Source: Streptomyces sp. HNM0574
Lineage (GTDB): Bacteria > Actinomycetota > Actinomycetes > Streptomycetales > Streptomycetaceae
Reading direction: 5' to 3'
Assembly (NCBI RefSeq): GCF_012726235.1
Contig: NZ_JAASAH010000007.1
Span: 222,680 to 286,679 of the forward strand
Length of the DNA: 64,000 bases
Positions 23,352-31,631 of this stretch are shown piece by piece; position 1 is the first letter of the stretch; each line of letters opens with the position of its first letter. The notes under the pieces were generated by a model. The model saw nothing but the letters and a program-made list of their open reading frames with translations, searched no databases and was not told the DNA's origin. Position numbers and translations under genes: made by a program.

Positions 23352-24658
23352 TAGGCCGGGACGTGGACGGCCTCGACGCGGCTGGCGACGATGCGTTCGC
23401 GTTCGCGGCGGTGGGCGCGGGGGCGGAGGCGGAGGATCTGGACGACGCCCAGCGCCTCCAGCACGAAGACGCTGGCGAAGGCGATCCGGAAGTTGTCGCC
23501 GGTGAGATCCAGCAGCACGCCGACCGCGAGCAGCGTCGTCATGGAGGCCGTGAAGCCGCCCATGTTGACGATGCCGGAGGCGGTGCCCTGCCGCTCGGCC
23601 GGGTTCGCCGGCCGGGCGAAGTCGAAGCCGACCATCGAGGCGGGACCGCAGGCCCCCAGCACGACGCAGAGCATCACCAGCACCGCCATCGGCGCGTGCC
23701 CGGGCCAGAAGACGGCCGTGGCCCAGGCCGCGGCCGTGACCGCGACGGTGCCCAGCGCGATCGGCGCCCTGGCCGCGTGGTGGCGGGCGATGACCTGCCC
23801 GTACACGAGCCCGATGACCATGTTGGACAGCACGACGAGGGTGAGCAGTTCGCCCGCGGTGGAGCGGTCGAGGCCCTGCCCCTCGACGAGGAAGGGCAGC
23901 CCCCACAGCAGCAGGAAGACCATGCCGGGGAACTGGGTGGTGAAGTGCACCCACATGCCCAGCCGGGTGCCCGGCTCGCGCCACGAGTCGGCGATCTGGC
24001 TGCGGACGTACCCGCCGCCGGACGGCGGTGCGGTGGCCGGCGCGTACCCCTCGGGGTGGTCCTTGAGGAAGAGCAGGACCAGCACCAGGATCACCACGCC
24101 GCCGACGGCGCTGCCCGCGAAGGTCGGCGTCCAGCCGAAGGAGCCGAGGAACCGGGCGAGGACGAGGGTGGTGACGAGGTTGCCCGCCATCCCGATCAGC
24201 GCGGCGATCTGCGCGACGAGCGGCCCGCGCCGCGCCGGGAACCAGCGGCTGCCCAGCCGCAGCACGGCGATGAAGGTCATGGCGTCGCCGCAGCCCAGCA
24301 GCGCGCGGCAGGCCAGCGCCGCCGCGTAGCTCCCGGAGAGGGCGAAGCCGAACTGGCCGATGGTGAAGAGGACGACGCCGAGCGTCAGCACCTTCTTGGT
24401 GCCCCAGCGGTCGACGAGCAGGCCGACGGGTATCTGCATGCCCGCGTACACGAGCAGTTGGAGGATGGAGAAGGTGGAGAGCGCGGAGGCGTTGATGTCG
24501 AAGCGCTCGGTGGCGTCGAGTCCGGCGACGCCGAGGCTGGTGCGGTAGGTGATCGCGATGAAGTAGACGGCGACGCCGAGCCCCCAGACGGCGACGGCAC
24601 GCCGTCCTCCGGGCGGGTCCCCCAGCGGGGCGGTGGCCGGTGCGGAGGCGGCGCTCAC
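23351..24658 (-). CDS. MFS transporter (ACS/NNP-like)
   Basis: A 435-residue membrane protein with about 12 spans. The MFS signature is PVGLLVDRWGTKKVLTLG (about 76-93), and GDAMTFIAVLRLGSRWFPARRGPL follows as in ACS and nitrate/phthalate-type permeases. It may import an organic acid. The GTG at 24658 overlaps the GntR stop (GTGA), so the regulator and transporter are coupled and the transporter substrate is probably the GntR ligand (inference). Confidence 0.85.
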   Translation of the reverse strand: MSAASAPATAPLGDPPGGRRAVAVWGLGVAVYFIAITYRTSLGVAGLDATERFDINASALSTFSILQLLVYAGMQIPVGLLVDRWGTKKVLTLGVVLFTIGQFGFALSGSYAAALACRALLGCGDAMTFIAVLRLGSRWFPARRGPLVAQIAALIGMAGNLVTTLVLARFLGSFGWTPTFAGSAVGGVVILVLVLLFLKDHPEGYAPATAPPSGGGYVRSQIADSWREPGTRLGMWVHFTTQFPGMVFLLLWGLPFLVEGQGLDRSTAGELLTLVVLSNMVIGLVYGQVIARHHAARAPIALGTVAVTAAAWATAVFWPGHAPMAVLVMLCVVLGACGPASMVGFDFARPANPAERQGTASGIVNMGGFTASMTTLLAVGVLLDLTGDNFRIAFASVFVLEALGVVQILRLRPRAHRRERERIVASRVEAVHVPA

Positions 24659-25380
24659 CGGGCACCGCCCTGCTCGGCGCGGTCGGTGGCCGGGGCGTCC
24701 TCGCCGTGCGCCAGGTTGCGGACCCAGCTGACGTGGTGGTGGACGGCGGCAGCGGCGGCGTCCGGGTCGGCCGCGCGCAGCGCCGCCACGATCTCGGTGT
24801 GCTCCGTGATGTTCTTGGCGATCCGCTGCGGGTGCGCGTGCATCACGGCGACGCCCATCCGCAGCTGGCGGTCGCGGAGCTGGTCGTAGAGCCGGACGAG
24901 GATCTCGTTCCCGGTGGCCTTGACGATCTCCGCGTGGAAGGCGCGGTCGCTGACGGCGAGCGCGGCGAGATCACCGTCCGCGCGGTGCGCGTGCTGCTCC
25001 TCCAGCAGCTGCTCCAGCCGCGTCAGCAGCGCGGGCCCGGCGGCCTGCGCGCACTTGCGGACGGCGTGCTCCTCGACGAGCAGCCGGGTCTCGACGACGT
25101 CGGTGATCTCCTGCGCCGAGACGGGCAGCACCATGGCGCCCTTCTTCGGGTACAGCTTGATCAGCCCCTCGACCTCCAGGCGCAGCAGGCCCTCGCGGAC
25201 CGGCGTGCGGGAGACGCCGACGGCCTCGGCCAGCTCGCCCTCGGTGAGCAGCATGCCGCCCTCGTAACGGCGTTCCAGCACGGCCTGCTTGACGTGGTGG
25301 TAGACCCGCTCGGCGGCGGGCGGGTTCTTCTTCGGGGAGGCAGCGGGCCGGACGGGTGCGCTGGAGGGTGGTGCGGGCAT
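24655..25380 (-). CDS. GntR-family (FadR subgroup) regulator
   Basis: A 241-residue regulator with the winged HTH at about 27-85 (YEGGMLLTEGELAEAVGVSRTPVREGLLRLEVEGLI). The all-helical FCD ligand domain has an RAFHAEIV and ATGNEILVRLYDQLRDR pattern with metal-binding His residues. ATG at 25380 or GTG at 25386 are both possible. With TATGCT only a few bases upstream on the minus strand, the message may be leaderless. It controls the coupled MFS gene and probably itself. Confidence 0.85.
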   Translation of the reverse strand: MPAPPSSAPVRPAASPKKNPPAAERVYHHVKQAVLERRYEGGMLLTEGELAEAVGVSRTPVREGLLRLEVEGLIKLYPKKGAMVLPVSAQEITDVVETRLLVEEHAVRKCAQAAGPALLTRLEQLLEEQHAHRADGDLAALAVSDRAFHAEIVKATGNEILVRLYDQLRDRQLRMGVAVMHAHPQRIAKNITEHTEIVAALRAADPDAAAAAVHHHVSWVRNLAHGEDAPATDRAEQGGAR

Positions 25381-25392
25381 GTGCACAGCATA

Positions 25393-25408
25393 GATACAAC
25401 AGGGATAC
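25393..25408. promoter_or_regulatory. Direct repeat GATAC, 11 bp apart, in the gntR promoter
   Basis: GATAC occurs at 25393-25397 and 25404-25408, spaced one helical turn and overlapping the likely promoter just upstream of gntR. A candidate autoregulatory site. Confidence 0.35.
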
Positions 25409-25416
25409 CCACAGAA

Positions 25417-25480
25417 GCGCCGTCCGCGATGCGGACGGCGCCTCGTGCGGGAGCCCGGAAGCCGGGGCCCGAAGCCCCGG
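25417..25480 (-). terminator. Double-hairpin terminator of the first bkd operon
   Basis: Next to the E2 stop, CCGGGGC (25462-25468) pairs with GCCCCGG (25474-25480). Further on, GCGCCGTCCGC (25417-25427) and GCGGACGGCGC (25431-25441) form a perfect 11-bp stem with a 3-base loop. Together they separate bkd from gntR. Confidence 0.8.
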
Positions 25481-26935
25481 TCAGAGCCAGGTCATCAGGC
25501 GCTTCGGCTTCTCCAGGACGGCCGCGACGTCGGCGAGCAGCCTGGAGCCGAGCTCGCCGTCGATCAGCCGGTGGTCGAAGGAGAGCGCCAGGGTGGTGAC
25601 GTCACGCGGCTTGACCTTCCCCTTGTGCACCCAGGGCTGCTTGCGCACCTGGCCGAAGGCCAGGATCGCGGACTCGCCCGGGTTGAGGATCGGCGTACCG
25701 GTGTCGACGCCGAAGACGCCGACGTTCGTGATCGTGACCGTCCCGCCCTGCATCTCCTCCAGCGACGTCCGGCCCTCGCGGGCCGTGGTCACCAACTCGG
25801 CGAGCGCGGCGGCCAGTTCGGTCAGGCTCTTGGCGTGCGCGTCCTTGATGTTCGGCACGACCAGGCCTCGCGGGGTGGCCGCGGCGATGCCCAGGTTCAC
25901 GTAGTCCTTGCGGACGATCTCCTGGTTCGCCTCGTCCCAGGCCGCGTTGGCCTCCGGGTGGCGGCGCAGCGCGACGAGGAAGGCGCGGGCGACCAGCAGC
26001 AGCGGGTTGACCCGCACGCCGGCCATGTCCGGGTCCTCCTTCAGCTCCCGCACCAGCTTCATCGTCTTCGTGACGTCGACGGTCACGAACTCGGTGACGT
26101 GCGGCGCGGTGAACGCGCTGTTCACCATCGCCTGGGCGGTCGCCTTGCGGACGCCCCGGATCGGCACCCGCGTCTCGCCCGCGGCGCCGCGCGGCCCGGC
26201 CTGCGCGGACTCCGCCGGAGCCGGGGCCGGAGCCGGAGCGGGCGCCTCGGGCGCGGGGGCGGCGGGCGCCTGGGCCGCGCGGGCCGCTGCGTGCACGTCG
26301 TCCCGGGTGATGACGCCCTCGGGGCCCGAGGGCACGACGGTGGTGAGATCTATGCCCAGGTCCTTGGCGAGCTTCCGCACCGGCGGCTTCGCCAACGGCC
26401 GCTCCTGGCCGGGGACTTCGGTCACGGGAGCCGCCGGGGCCGCGGGCGGCGCGGCGCCGTGCCCGTTCAGCTCCGGCGCGGGCTGCGCCGGCCGGCCCTC
26501 GCCGGTGGCCGCGCCCTTGCGGGGGCGGCGCTTCGTCGGGGCCTCGGCCACGCCGTACCCGACGAGCACGGGCTCGCGCTTGCCGCCCTGCTCACCGGAG
26601 TCACCGGACTCGGCGGCCGGAGCCTCGGCGGCCGGGGCCTCCGCGGCCGGGGCGGCCTCCGGCGCCGGGCCCGCGCCCGGCTCGGTGTCGACGGTGATGA
26701 TCGGGGTGCCGACGTCGACCGTCGTGCCCTCCTCGAAGCGGAGCTCGTGCACCGCGCCGTCGAAGGGGATGGGCAGTTCGACCGCGGCCTTGGCCGTCTC
26801 CACCTCGCAGACGACCTGCCCGTCCGTGACGGTGTCACCGGGCTGGACGTACCACTTGAGGATCTCGGCCTCCGTCAGCCCCTCGCCCACGTCGGGCATG
26901 CGGAACTCGCGGATCCGTGTCGCGCTTTCGGTCAT
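25481..26935 (-). CDS. bkdC: Branched-chain 2-oxo acid dehydrogenase E2 (dihydrolipoyl acyltransferase), copy 1
   Basis: A 484-residue E2 core. The lipoyl domain is at about 9-85 with the lipoylated Lys in VETAKAAV. An Ala/Pro-rich linker follows, then the E1/E3-binding domain (PPVRKLAKDLGIDLTTVVPSGPEGVITRDDV). The catalytic domain ends in LSFDHRLIDGE with the His/Asp pair. It transfers isobutyryl, isovaleryl or 2-methylbutyryl groups to CoA. ATG at 26935 after GAGGAGAG. It is last in a minus-strand E1a-E1b-E2 operon. No E3 gene is present, so dihydrolipoamide dehydrogenase must be supplied elsewhere. Confidence 0.92.
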   Translation of the reverse strand: MTESATRIREFRMPDVGEGLTEAEILKWYVQPGDTVTDGQVVCEVETAKAAVELPIPFDGAVHELRFEEGTTVDVGTPIITVDTEPGAGPAPEAAPAAEAPAAEAPAAESGDSGEQGGKREPVLVGYGVAEAPTKRRPRKGAATGEGRPAQPAPELNGHGAAPPAAPAAPVTEVPGQERPLAKPPVRKLAKDLGIDLTTVVPSGPEGVITRDDVHAAARAAQAPAAPAPEAPAPAPAPAPAESAQAGPRGAAGETRVPIRGVRKATAQAMVNSAFTAPHVTEFVTVDVTKTMKLVRELKEDPDMAGVRVNPLLLVARAFLVALRRHPEANAAWDEANQEIVRKDYVNLGIAAATPRGLVVPNIKDAHAKSLTELAAALAELVTTAREGRTSLEEMQGGTVTITNVGVFGVDTGTPILNPGESAILAFGQVRKQPWVHKGKVKPRDVTTLALSFDHRLIDGELGSRLLADVAAVLEKPKRLMTWL

Positions 26936-26949
26936 CGTCACGGCTCTCC

Positions 26950-27954
26950 TCAGTACGCCAGCGCGCGGTCGACGGCATCGAGCACCCGGTCCAGGCCCGG
27001 AAGGTACTCGTCCTCCAGCCGGGCCGGAGGATACGGCGCGTGGAAACCGCCGACCCGCAGGACCGGCGCCTCCAGGTGGTAGAAGCAGCGTTCCGTGATC
27101 CTGGCGGCGACCTCGGAACCCGTACCCAGGAATACCGGAGCCTCGTGCACGACGACCAGCCTGCCGGTCTTCTCGACGGAAGCCTGGAGGGTGTCGAAGT
27201 CGATCGGCGACATCGAGCGCAGGTCGACGACCTCCAGCGAGGTGCCCTCCTCCTCGGCGGCCGTGGCCGCGCCGAGGCAGGTCTTCACCATCGGCCCGTA
27301 GGCCGCGAGCGTGAGATCGGTGCCCTCGCGGGCGACCCGGGCCGTGTGCAGGCCCTCGGGCACCGCGTCGAAGTCGACCTCGGACTTGTCCCAGTAGCGG
27401 CGCTTCGGCTCGAAGAAGACGACCGGGTCGTCGCACTCGATGGCCTGCCGCATCATCCAGTACGCGTCCTCGGAGTTCGACGGCGAGACGCACTTGAGGC
27501 CCGGCACGTGCGCGAACAGCGCCTCGGGCGACTCGCTGTGGTGCTCGACGGCGCCGATGCCGCCCGCGTACGGGATGCGGATGACGACGGGGAGCTTCAC
27601 CTTGCCCAGCGCCCGCGCGTGCATCTTCGCGAGCTGCGTGACGATCTGGTCGTACGCGGGGAAGACGAAGCCGTCGAACTGGATCTCCACCACGGGGCGG
27701 TAGCCGCGCAGCGCGAGGCCGATCGCGGTGCCGACGATGCCGGACTCGGCCAGCGGGGTGTCGATGACCCGCTTCTCGCCGAAGTCCTTCTGCAGCCCGT
27801 CGGTGATCCGGAAGACGCCGCCGAGCTTGCCGACGTCCTCCCCCATGACGAGGACCTTCGGGTCCTGCTCCATGGAGACCCGGAGGGCCTCGTTCAGCGC
27901 CTTGGAGAGCGGGAGCTTCTTGCTTCCGCGCGCGGTGGCGGTGTCGGCTGCCAT
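26950..27954 (-). CDS. bkdB: Branched-chain 2-oxo acid dehydrogenase E1 beta, copy 1
   Basis: A 334-residue protein of the transketolase-like pyrimidine-binding family. MGEDVGKLGGVFRITDGL near 37, GIGAVEHHSESPEALF near 135 and EPKRRYWDK are diagnostic. With E1 alpha it decarboxylates valine-, leucine- and isoleucine-derived 2-oxo acids using thiamine diphosphate. The ATG at 27954 lies one base after the E1 alpha stop and the E2 gene follows after 14 bases, a tight operon. Confidence 0.93.
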   Translation of the reverse strand: MAADTATARGSKKLPLSKALNEALRVSMEQDPKVLVMGEDVGKLGGVFRITDGLQKDFGEKRVIDTPLAESGIVGTAIGLALRGYRPVVEIQFDGFVFPAYDQIVTQLAKMHARALGKVKLPVVIRIPYAGGIGAVEHHSESPEALFAHVPGLKCVSPSNSEDAYWMMRQAIECDDPVVFFEPKRRYWDKSEVDFDAVPEGLHTARVAREGTDLTLAAYGPMVKTCLGAATAAEEEGTSLEVVDLRSMSPIDFDTLQASVEKTGRLVVVHEAPVFLGTGSEVAARITERCFYHLEAPVLRVGGFHAPYPPARLEDEYLPGLDRVLDAVDRALAY

Positions 27955-27955
27955 G

Positions 27956-29290
27956 TCAGCGGCCCTCCTCTGCGGCGCCCTCGGCGAAACCGGCGAGGTA
28001 CTCGGCGAACTGCGCGCGCTCCTCGTCGACGAGCGCGTGCCCGTCGGCGTAGACGTTCTCGAAGATCGCCATGGTGTCGGGGTCCGGCATGGAGCGGATC
28101 GCTTCCCTCACGTGTTTGCCCATCGCGTCGCTCTCCTCCTCGATCCCGGCGAGGAACTCCGCGTCGGCCAGGCCCTCCTTCTCCAGGTGGACACGGAGCC
28201 GGTGGATCGGGTCCTTCGCCTCCCACTCGGCGCGCTCCTCCTCGCACCGGTAGCGGGTCGGGTCGTCGGAGGTGGTGTGCGCGCCCATCCGGTAGGTGAA
28301 CGCCTCGACGAGCATCGGGCCCTCGCCGTTGCGCGCCCGCTCGACGGCGGCGCGGGTGACGGCGAGGCAGGCCAGCACGTCGTTGCCGTCGACCCGGACG
28401 CCCGGGAAGCCGAAGCCCCGCGCCCGCTGGTAGATCGGCACCCGCGACTGGCGCTCGGCGGGCTCGGAGATGGCCCACTGGTTGTTCTGGCAGAAGAAGA
28501 CGACGGGCGAGTTGTAGACCGCGGCGAAGGTGAACGCCTCCGCGACGTCGCCCTGGCTGGAGGCACCGTCACCGAAGTACGCGACGACGGCGGAGTCCGC
28601 GTCGTCCATCGTCACGCCCATCGCGTAGCCGGTGGCGTGCAGCACCTGGGAGCCGATGACGATCGTGTACAGGTGGAAGTTGTTGCTCTTCGGGTCCCAG
28701 CCGCCGTGGTTGACGCCCCGGAACATGCCGAGCAGGTTCGTCGGGTCCACCCCGCGGCACCAGGCGACGCCGTGCTCGCGGTAGGTGGGGAAGACGTAGT
28801 CGTCGTCGCGCAGCGCCCGCCCGGAGCCGATCTGCGCGGCCTCCTGGCCCAACAGCGAGGCCCACAGGCCCAGTTCGCCCTGCCGCTGGAGGGAGGTGGC
28901 CTCGGCGTCGAAGCGGCGGGTGAGCACCATGTCGCGGTACAGGCCGCGGAGTTCCTCGGCGGAGAGGTCGACGGAGTACTCCGGGTGTTCCACCCGCTCG
29001 CCCTCCGGGGTCAGCAGCTGGACGAGCTGCGTCTCCCCCTCGGCCGGCTTCGCGGACTTCGCGGGCTTCTTCGCGGCGGACTTCGCCGCCGTCCTGCCCG
29101 CGGGCTTCTTCGCGGTCTTCCTCGTTCCCGAGGTCTTCCTGGCGCCGGATGTCCCGGAGGACGGTGACTTCTCGGCGGGGGCGGTCGCGTCCTCGGCGGC
29201 GTTCCCGGCGGCGTTCTTCGTCGTGGCGCGCTTTCCTCCGGTGCCGCTGCGGCGCGTCGTGCTGCGCGCGGCAGTGCTCTCCACGGTCAC
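27956..29290 (-). CDS. bkdA: Branched-chain 2-oxo acid dehydrogenase E1 alpha, copy 1, with histone-like N-terminal tail
   Basis: A 444-residue subunit. The thiamine-diphosphate motif GDGASSQGDVAEAFTFAAVY ends near QNNQ (about 245-275), and the phosphorylation-loop-like region is YRMGAHTTSDDPTRYR. Residues 1-75 are an extra Lys/Ala/Thr/Pro-rich tail with KKPAGRTAAK and AAKKPAKSAK runs, like histone H1 tails. The GTG at 29290 after AGGAG is chosen; a GTG at 29284 is possible. A start after the tail would lose the ribosome site. It heads the operon and is divergent from the response regulator. Confidence 0.9.
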   Translation of the reverse strand: MTVESTAARSTTRRSGTGGKRATTKNAAGNAAEDATAPAEKSPSSGTSGARKTSGTRKTAKKPAGRTAAKSAAKKPAKSAKPAEGETQLVQLLTPEGERVEHPEYSVDLSAEELRGLYRDMVLTRRFDAEATSLQRQGELGLWASLLGQEAAQIGSGRALRDDDYVFPTYREHGVAWCRGVDPTNLLGMFRGVNHGGWDPKSNNFHLYTIVIGSQVLHATGYAMGVTMDDADSAVVAYFGDGASSQGDVAEAFTFAAVYNSPVVFFCQNNQWAISEPAERQSRVPIYQRARGFGFPGVRVDGNDVLACLAVTRAAVERARNGEGPMLVEAFTYRMGAHTTSDDPTRYRCEEERAEWEAKDPIHRLRVHLEKEGLADAEFLAGIEEESDAMGKHVREAIRSMPDPDTMAIFENVYADGHALVDEERAQFAEYLAGFAEGAAEEGR

Positions 29291-29506
29291 GTGTGCTCCT
29301 CTGTCTGTCGGGCCTCCGGGGTCGCCGGCGGCCTCGAGGGTCCCCCACCGAGGGGAGGGGGGAGGCTTGCCCGGTCCCGCACGGCGCACGGGGTGGGTGC
29401 GTCGCGGACAGGACCGAGCGGTGACTGCTGTCCCGGTCGTCGGCCCGCTGAAGCCATTTCCCAGACCTCCATACACGCACGAAGCTGCCCTGACCTGCAA
29501 CTTTGT

Positions 29507-29539
29507 TCGGAAATCCAAGGAAACTGCCCGGATTTCCGA
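29507..29539. promoter_or_regulatory. Perfect 10-bp inverted repeat between bkd operon 1 and the response regulator
   Basis: TCGGAAATCC (29507-29516) and GGATTTCCGA (29530-29539) flank a 13-base spacer in the 383-base divergent gap 29291-29673. Such AT-containing symmetry is rare locally. It is a probable operator controlling one or both genes. The rest of the gap shows no gene. Confidence 0.6.
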
Positions 29540-29673
29540 TCAACGCCGCCGATCAGGGACATCACTGGTCACGGCCTTGCGAACGCGGTGGACCCTGCGG
29601 ACCCCCAGACGTTATCCCGGCCCCCGCGAGCACGGGAAGAGCACTGAAGGGACCAGTATGTGAGACTGAACAG

Positions 29674-30345
29674 GTGAGCGAAAACGGAAAAATCACGGTA
29701 TTCCTGCTCGACGATCACGAGGTCGTGCGCCGCGGGGTGCACGAGATGCTCGCGATGGAGAACGACATCGAGGTCGTCGGCGAGGCCGGGACGGCGGCCG
29801 ACGCGCTGGTCCGCATCCCCGCCACCCGCCCGGACGTCGCCGTGCTCGACGTACGGCTGCCGGACGGCAGCGGCGTCGAGGTCTGCCGCGAGATCCGCTC
29901 CCGGGACAGCGGCGTCAAGTGCCTGATGCTGACCTCGTTCTCCGACGACGAGGCCCTGTTCGACGCGATCGTCGCGGGCGCCTCCGGCTACGTCCTCAAG
30001 GCCATCCGGGGCCAGGAGCTGCTCACCGCCGTCCGGGACGTCGCCGCGGGCAGGTCGCTGCTGGACCCGGTCGCCACCCAGCGCGTCCTGGAACGGCTCC
30101 GCACCGGACGCGGCGCCCCCGAGGACGACCCGGCCGCCTCGCTCACCGAGCAGGAGCAGCGCATCCTCGACCTGATCGGCGAGGGGCTCACCAACCGGGC
30201 CATCGGCGAGCGGCTGCACCTGGCCGAGAAGACCATCAAGAACTACGTCTCCAGCGTGCTGTCCAAGCTGGGCATGGAGCGCCGCTCGCAGGCCGCCGCG
30301 TACGTGGCCCGCCGCCAGGCCACGCGCGACCGCTCCCGGCCGTGA
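29674..30345 (+). CDS. NarL/FixJ-family response regulator
   Basis: A 223-residue regulator. The receiver domain has acidic pocket DD at 11-12, phospho-acceptor Asp in VAVLDVRLPDG (about 58), the T/S switch in LMLTSFSDDE and Lys in GYVLKAI (about 110). A LuxR-type HTH follows (LTEQEQRILDLIGEGLTNRAIGERLHLAEKTIKNYVSSVLSKLG). GTG at 29674 is the only start that keeps a normal receiver N-terminus; the ribosome site is weak. No histidine kinase is adjacent, so it looks orphan here. It is divergent from bkd operon 1; a similar arrangement exists in S. coelicolor (SCO3817/SCO3818, from memory). Confidence 0.9.
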   Translation: MSENGKITVFLLDDHEVVRRGVHEMLAMENDIEVVGEAGTAADALVRIPATRPDVAVLDVRLPDGSGVEVCREIRSRDSGVKCLMLTSFSDDEALFDAIVAGASGYVLKAIRGQELLTAVRDVAAGRSLLDPVATQRVLERLRTGRGAPEDDPAASLTEQEQRILDLIGEGLTNRAIGERLHLAEKTIKNYVSSVLSKLGMERRSQAAAYVARRQATRDRSRP

Positions 30346-30350
30346 GCGCC

Positions 30351-30404
30351 GCTCAGCGGGGACGGCTCAGCAGGGACGCCTCAGCAGGGACGCCTCAGCG
30401 GGAA
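30351..30404. repeat. 14-bp tandem repeat, four units, between convergent genes
   Basis: Units begin at 30351, 30365, 30379 and 30393 with consensus CTCAGCAGGGACG. The last unit contains the stop codon of the phosphotransferase gene on the minus strand, so the repeat spans the whole 49-base convergent gap. Confidence 0.7.
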
Positions 30405-31555
30405 AACGCCGTGCGGACCTCCTCGTAGTGCCGGGTCCACCACACGGCGAGGGCCGAGAGGGCGGGGAAGAGCGGGTCGGCGCGGGTGTCGCGGAGCTGG
30501 TAGCGCCAGCGCAGCGTCCAGAAGTCGTTCAGCCGCTCCCACCACACCCGGTGCACGGCGGCGCACAGTTCGTCCGCCGAGGCGCGCGCCGCCTGCCGGT
30601 AGGCGCGCGCGTAGGCCCGCACCTTGGGCAGGTCCAGGCTGCCGTCGGGCCGGACGAAGAAGATCGCGGCGCCCCGTACGGTCTCCTCGGCGCAGGGCCG
30701 CACCGCGAGCCGGTCCCAGTCGACGATGGCGACGGGGTCGGCCTCGCGGTACAGCAGGTTCAGCGGGTGGAAGTCGCCGTGCACCCAGCCCTCGGGCGGC
30801 GCCGAACCGGCGGCGGGGCGGCGGTCCGCGTACCGGCGCAGCAGGGCGCGGCGCTCGACGAGGCGGTGCTCGGCGAGCCGGTCGAAGGCGTCGGGCCTGG
30901 TCCGTGCGCGGATGCGGACCAGCAGCTCGGCGATCAGCTCCTTGGTGTCGGCCGGATCGGCCGGGGCGAAGGGCCCGCCGGGCACCCGGCCCGGAGCGCC
31001 CGGTCCGGCTAAGCCCGTGGGGTGCTCGCCGCGCCCGCCCGTCCCCATGACCCGGGCCAGGCAGGTGTGGACCTGGCCGAGGAGGGTGCCCAGACGCCGG
31101 GACTGTTCGGTGGTGAGCTGGGCGCCGTCCCGGTGCCGGCCCTCGATCCACGGGTGCAGCGCGTACGCGCGCCCGTCGAGGACGACGACGGTGCGGCCGC
31201 CGGCGTCGGCGAGCGGCGGTACGACGGGGAGGCCGAGCGCCGCGAGCCGCGCGGTGGCCCGGTGCTGCCGCACGATCGTGCCGAGCGCGGGCGCCGTGTC
31301 CTCGGCCGTGGGTCCGGCGGGGGCGGCGGCCGGGGCGGGGCGCGGTCCGCTGTCCGTGTCGGCGAGGTGGTTCTTGAGGAAGTAGTGGCCCCGGGTGGTG
31401 ACGAGCCGGTAGCCGTGGTTGAGCAGCCCGGTCGAGAGGGGGTCGCAGGACAGCGGCTCCCCGGCTCCGTACTGCCGGATCAGGGTCCGGACGGTGTCCG
31501 GGGGCGGGAGCGGGCGGCGGTGCCGGACCGGCTGCGTGAGCTGCACGAGCCGCAT
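30395..31555 (-). CDS. Phosphotransferase of the APH / choline-kinase fold
   Basis: A 386-residue kinase-like protein. Catalytic loop WVHGDFHPLNLLY (Asp base) and metal-binding IVDWDRLAVRP are clear in the second half. The N-terminal lobe has YFLKNHLAD. It resembles aminoglycoside phosphotransferases and homoserine/choline kinases; the true substrate is unknown and resistance should not be assumed. ATG at 31555. It ends inside a 14-bp repeat tract convergent with the response regulator. The hairpin at 31567 isolates it from the kinase gene upstream. Confidence 0.85.
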   Translation of the reverse strand: MRLVQLTQPVRHRRPLPPPDTVRTLIRQYGAGEPLSCDPLSTGLLNHGYRLVTTRGHYFLKNHLADTDSGPRPAPAAAPAGPTAEDTAPALGTIVRQHRATARLAALGLPVVPPLADAGGRTVVVLDGRAYALHPWIEGRHRDGAQLTTEQSRRLGTLLGQVHTCLARVMGTGGRGEHPTGLAGPGAPGRVPGGPFAPADPADTKELIAELLVRIRARTRPDAFDRLAEHRLVERRALLRRYADRRPAAGSAPPEGWVHGDFHPLNLLYREADPVAIVDWDRLAVRPCAEETVRGAAIFFVRPDGSLDLPKVRAYARAYRQAARASADELCAAVHRVWWERLNDFWTLRWRYQLRDTRADPLFPALSALAVWWTRHYEEVRTAFSR

Positions 31556-31566
31556 CGTAGAACCTG

Positions 31567-31611
31567 AAAGGGCGGCGGCCTTGCTGCTTCCGCAGCAGGC
31601 CGCCGCCCTTT
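31567..31611 (-). terminator. Long-stem terminator after the Ser/Thr kinase gene
   Basis: AAAGGGCGGCGGCC (31567-31580) pairs with GGCCGCCGCCCTTT (31598-31611). TGCTGC pairs with GCAGCA inside around a TTCC loop, leaving one bulged T. It is 20 bases after the kinase stop on the minus strand and one of the strongest hairpins in the window. Confidence 0.88.
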
Positions 31612-31631
31612 CGGCGTGAAGTGTCCGGTGC

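Noticed and set aside
22253..24889. An 878-codon plus-strand frame and a 787-codon minus-strand frame over the same region
   Set aside because: Both cross the MDMPI-type gene, array D and the MFS gene in wrong frames. The true proteins in this interval have clear families.
30395..31555. An aminoglycoside resistance gene
   Set aside because: Only the general APH fold can be read; chromosomal context and sequence do not show resistance specificity.
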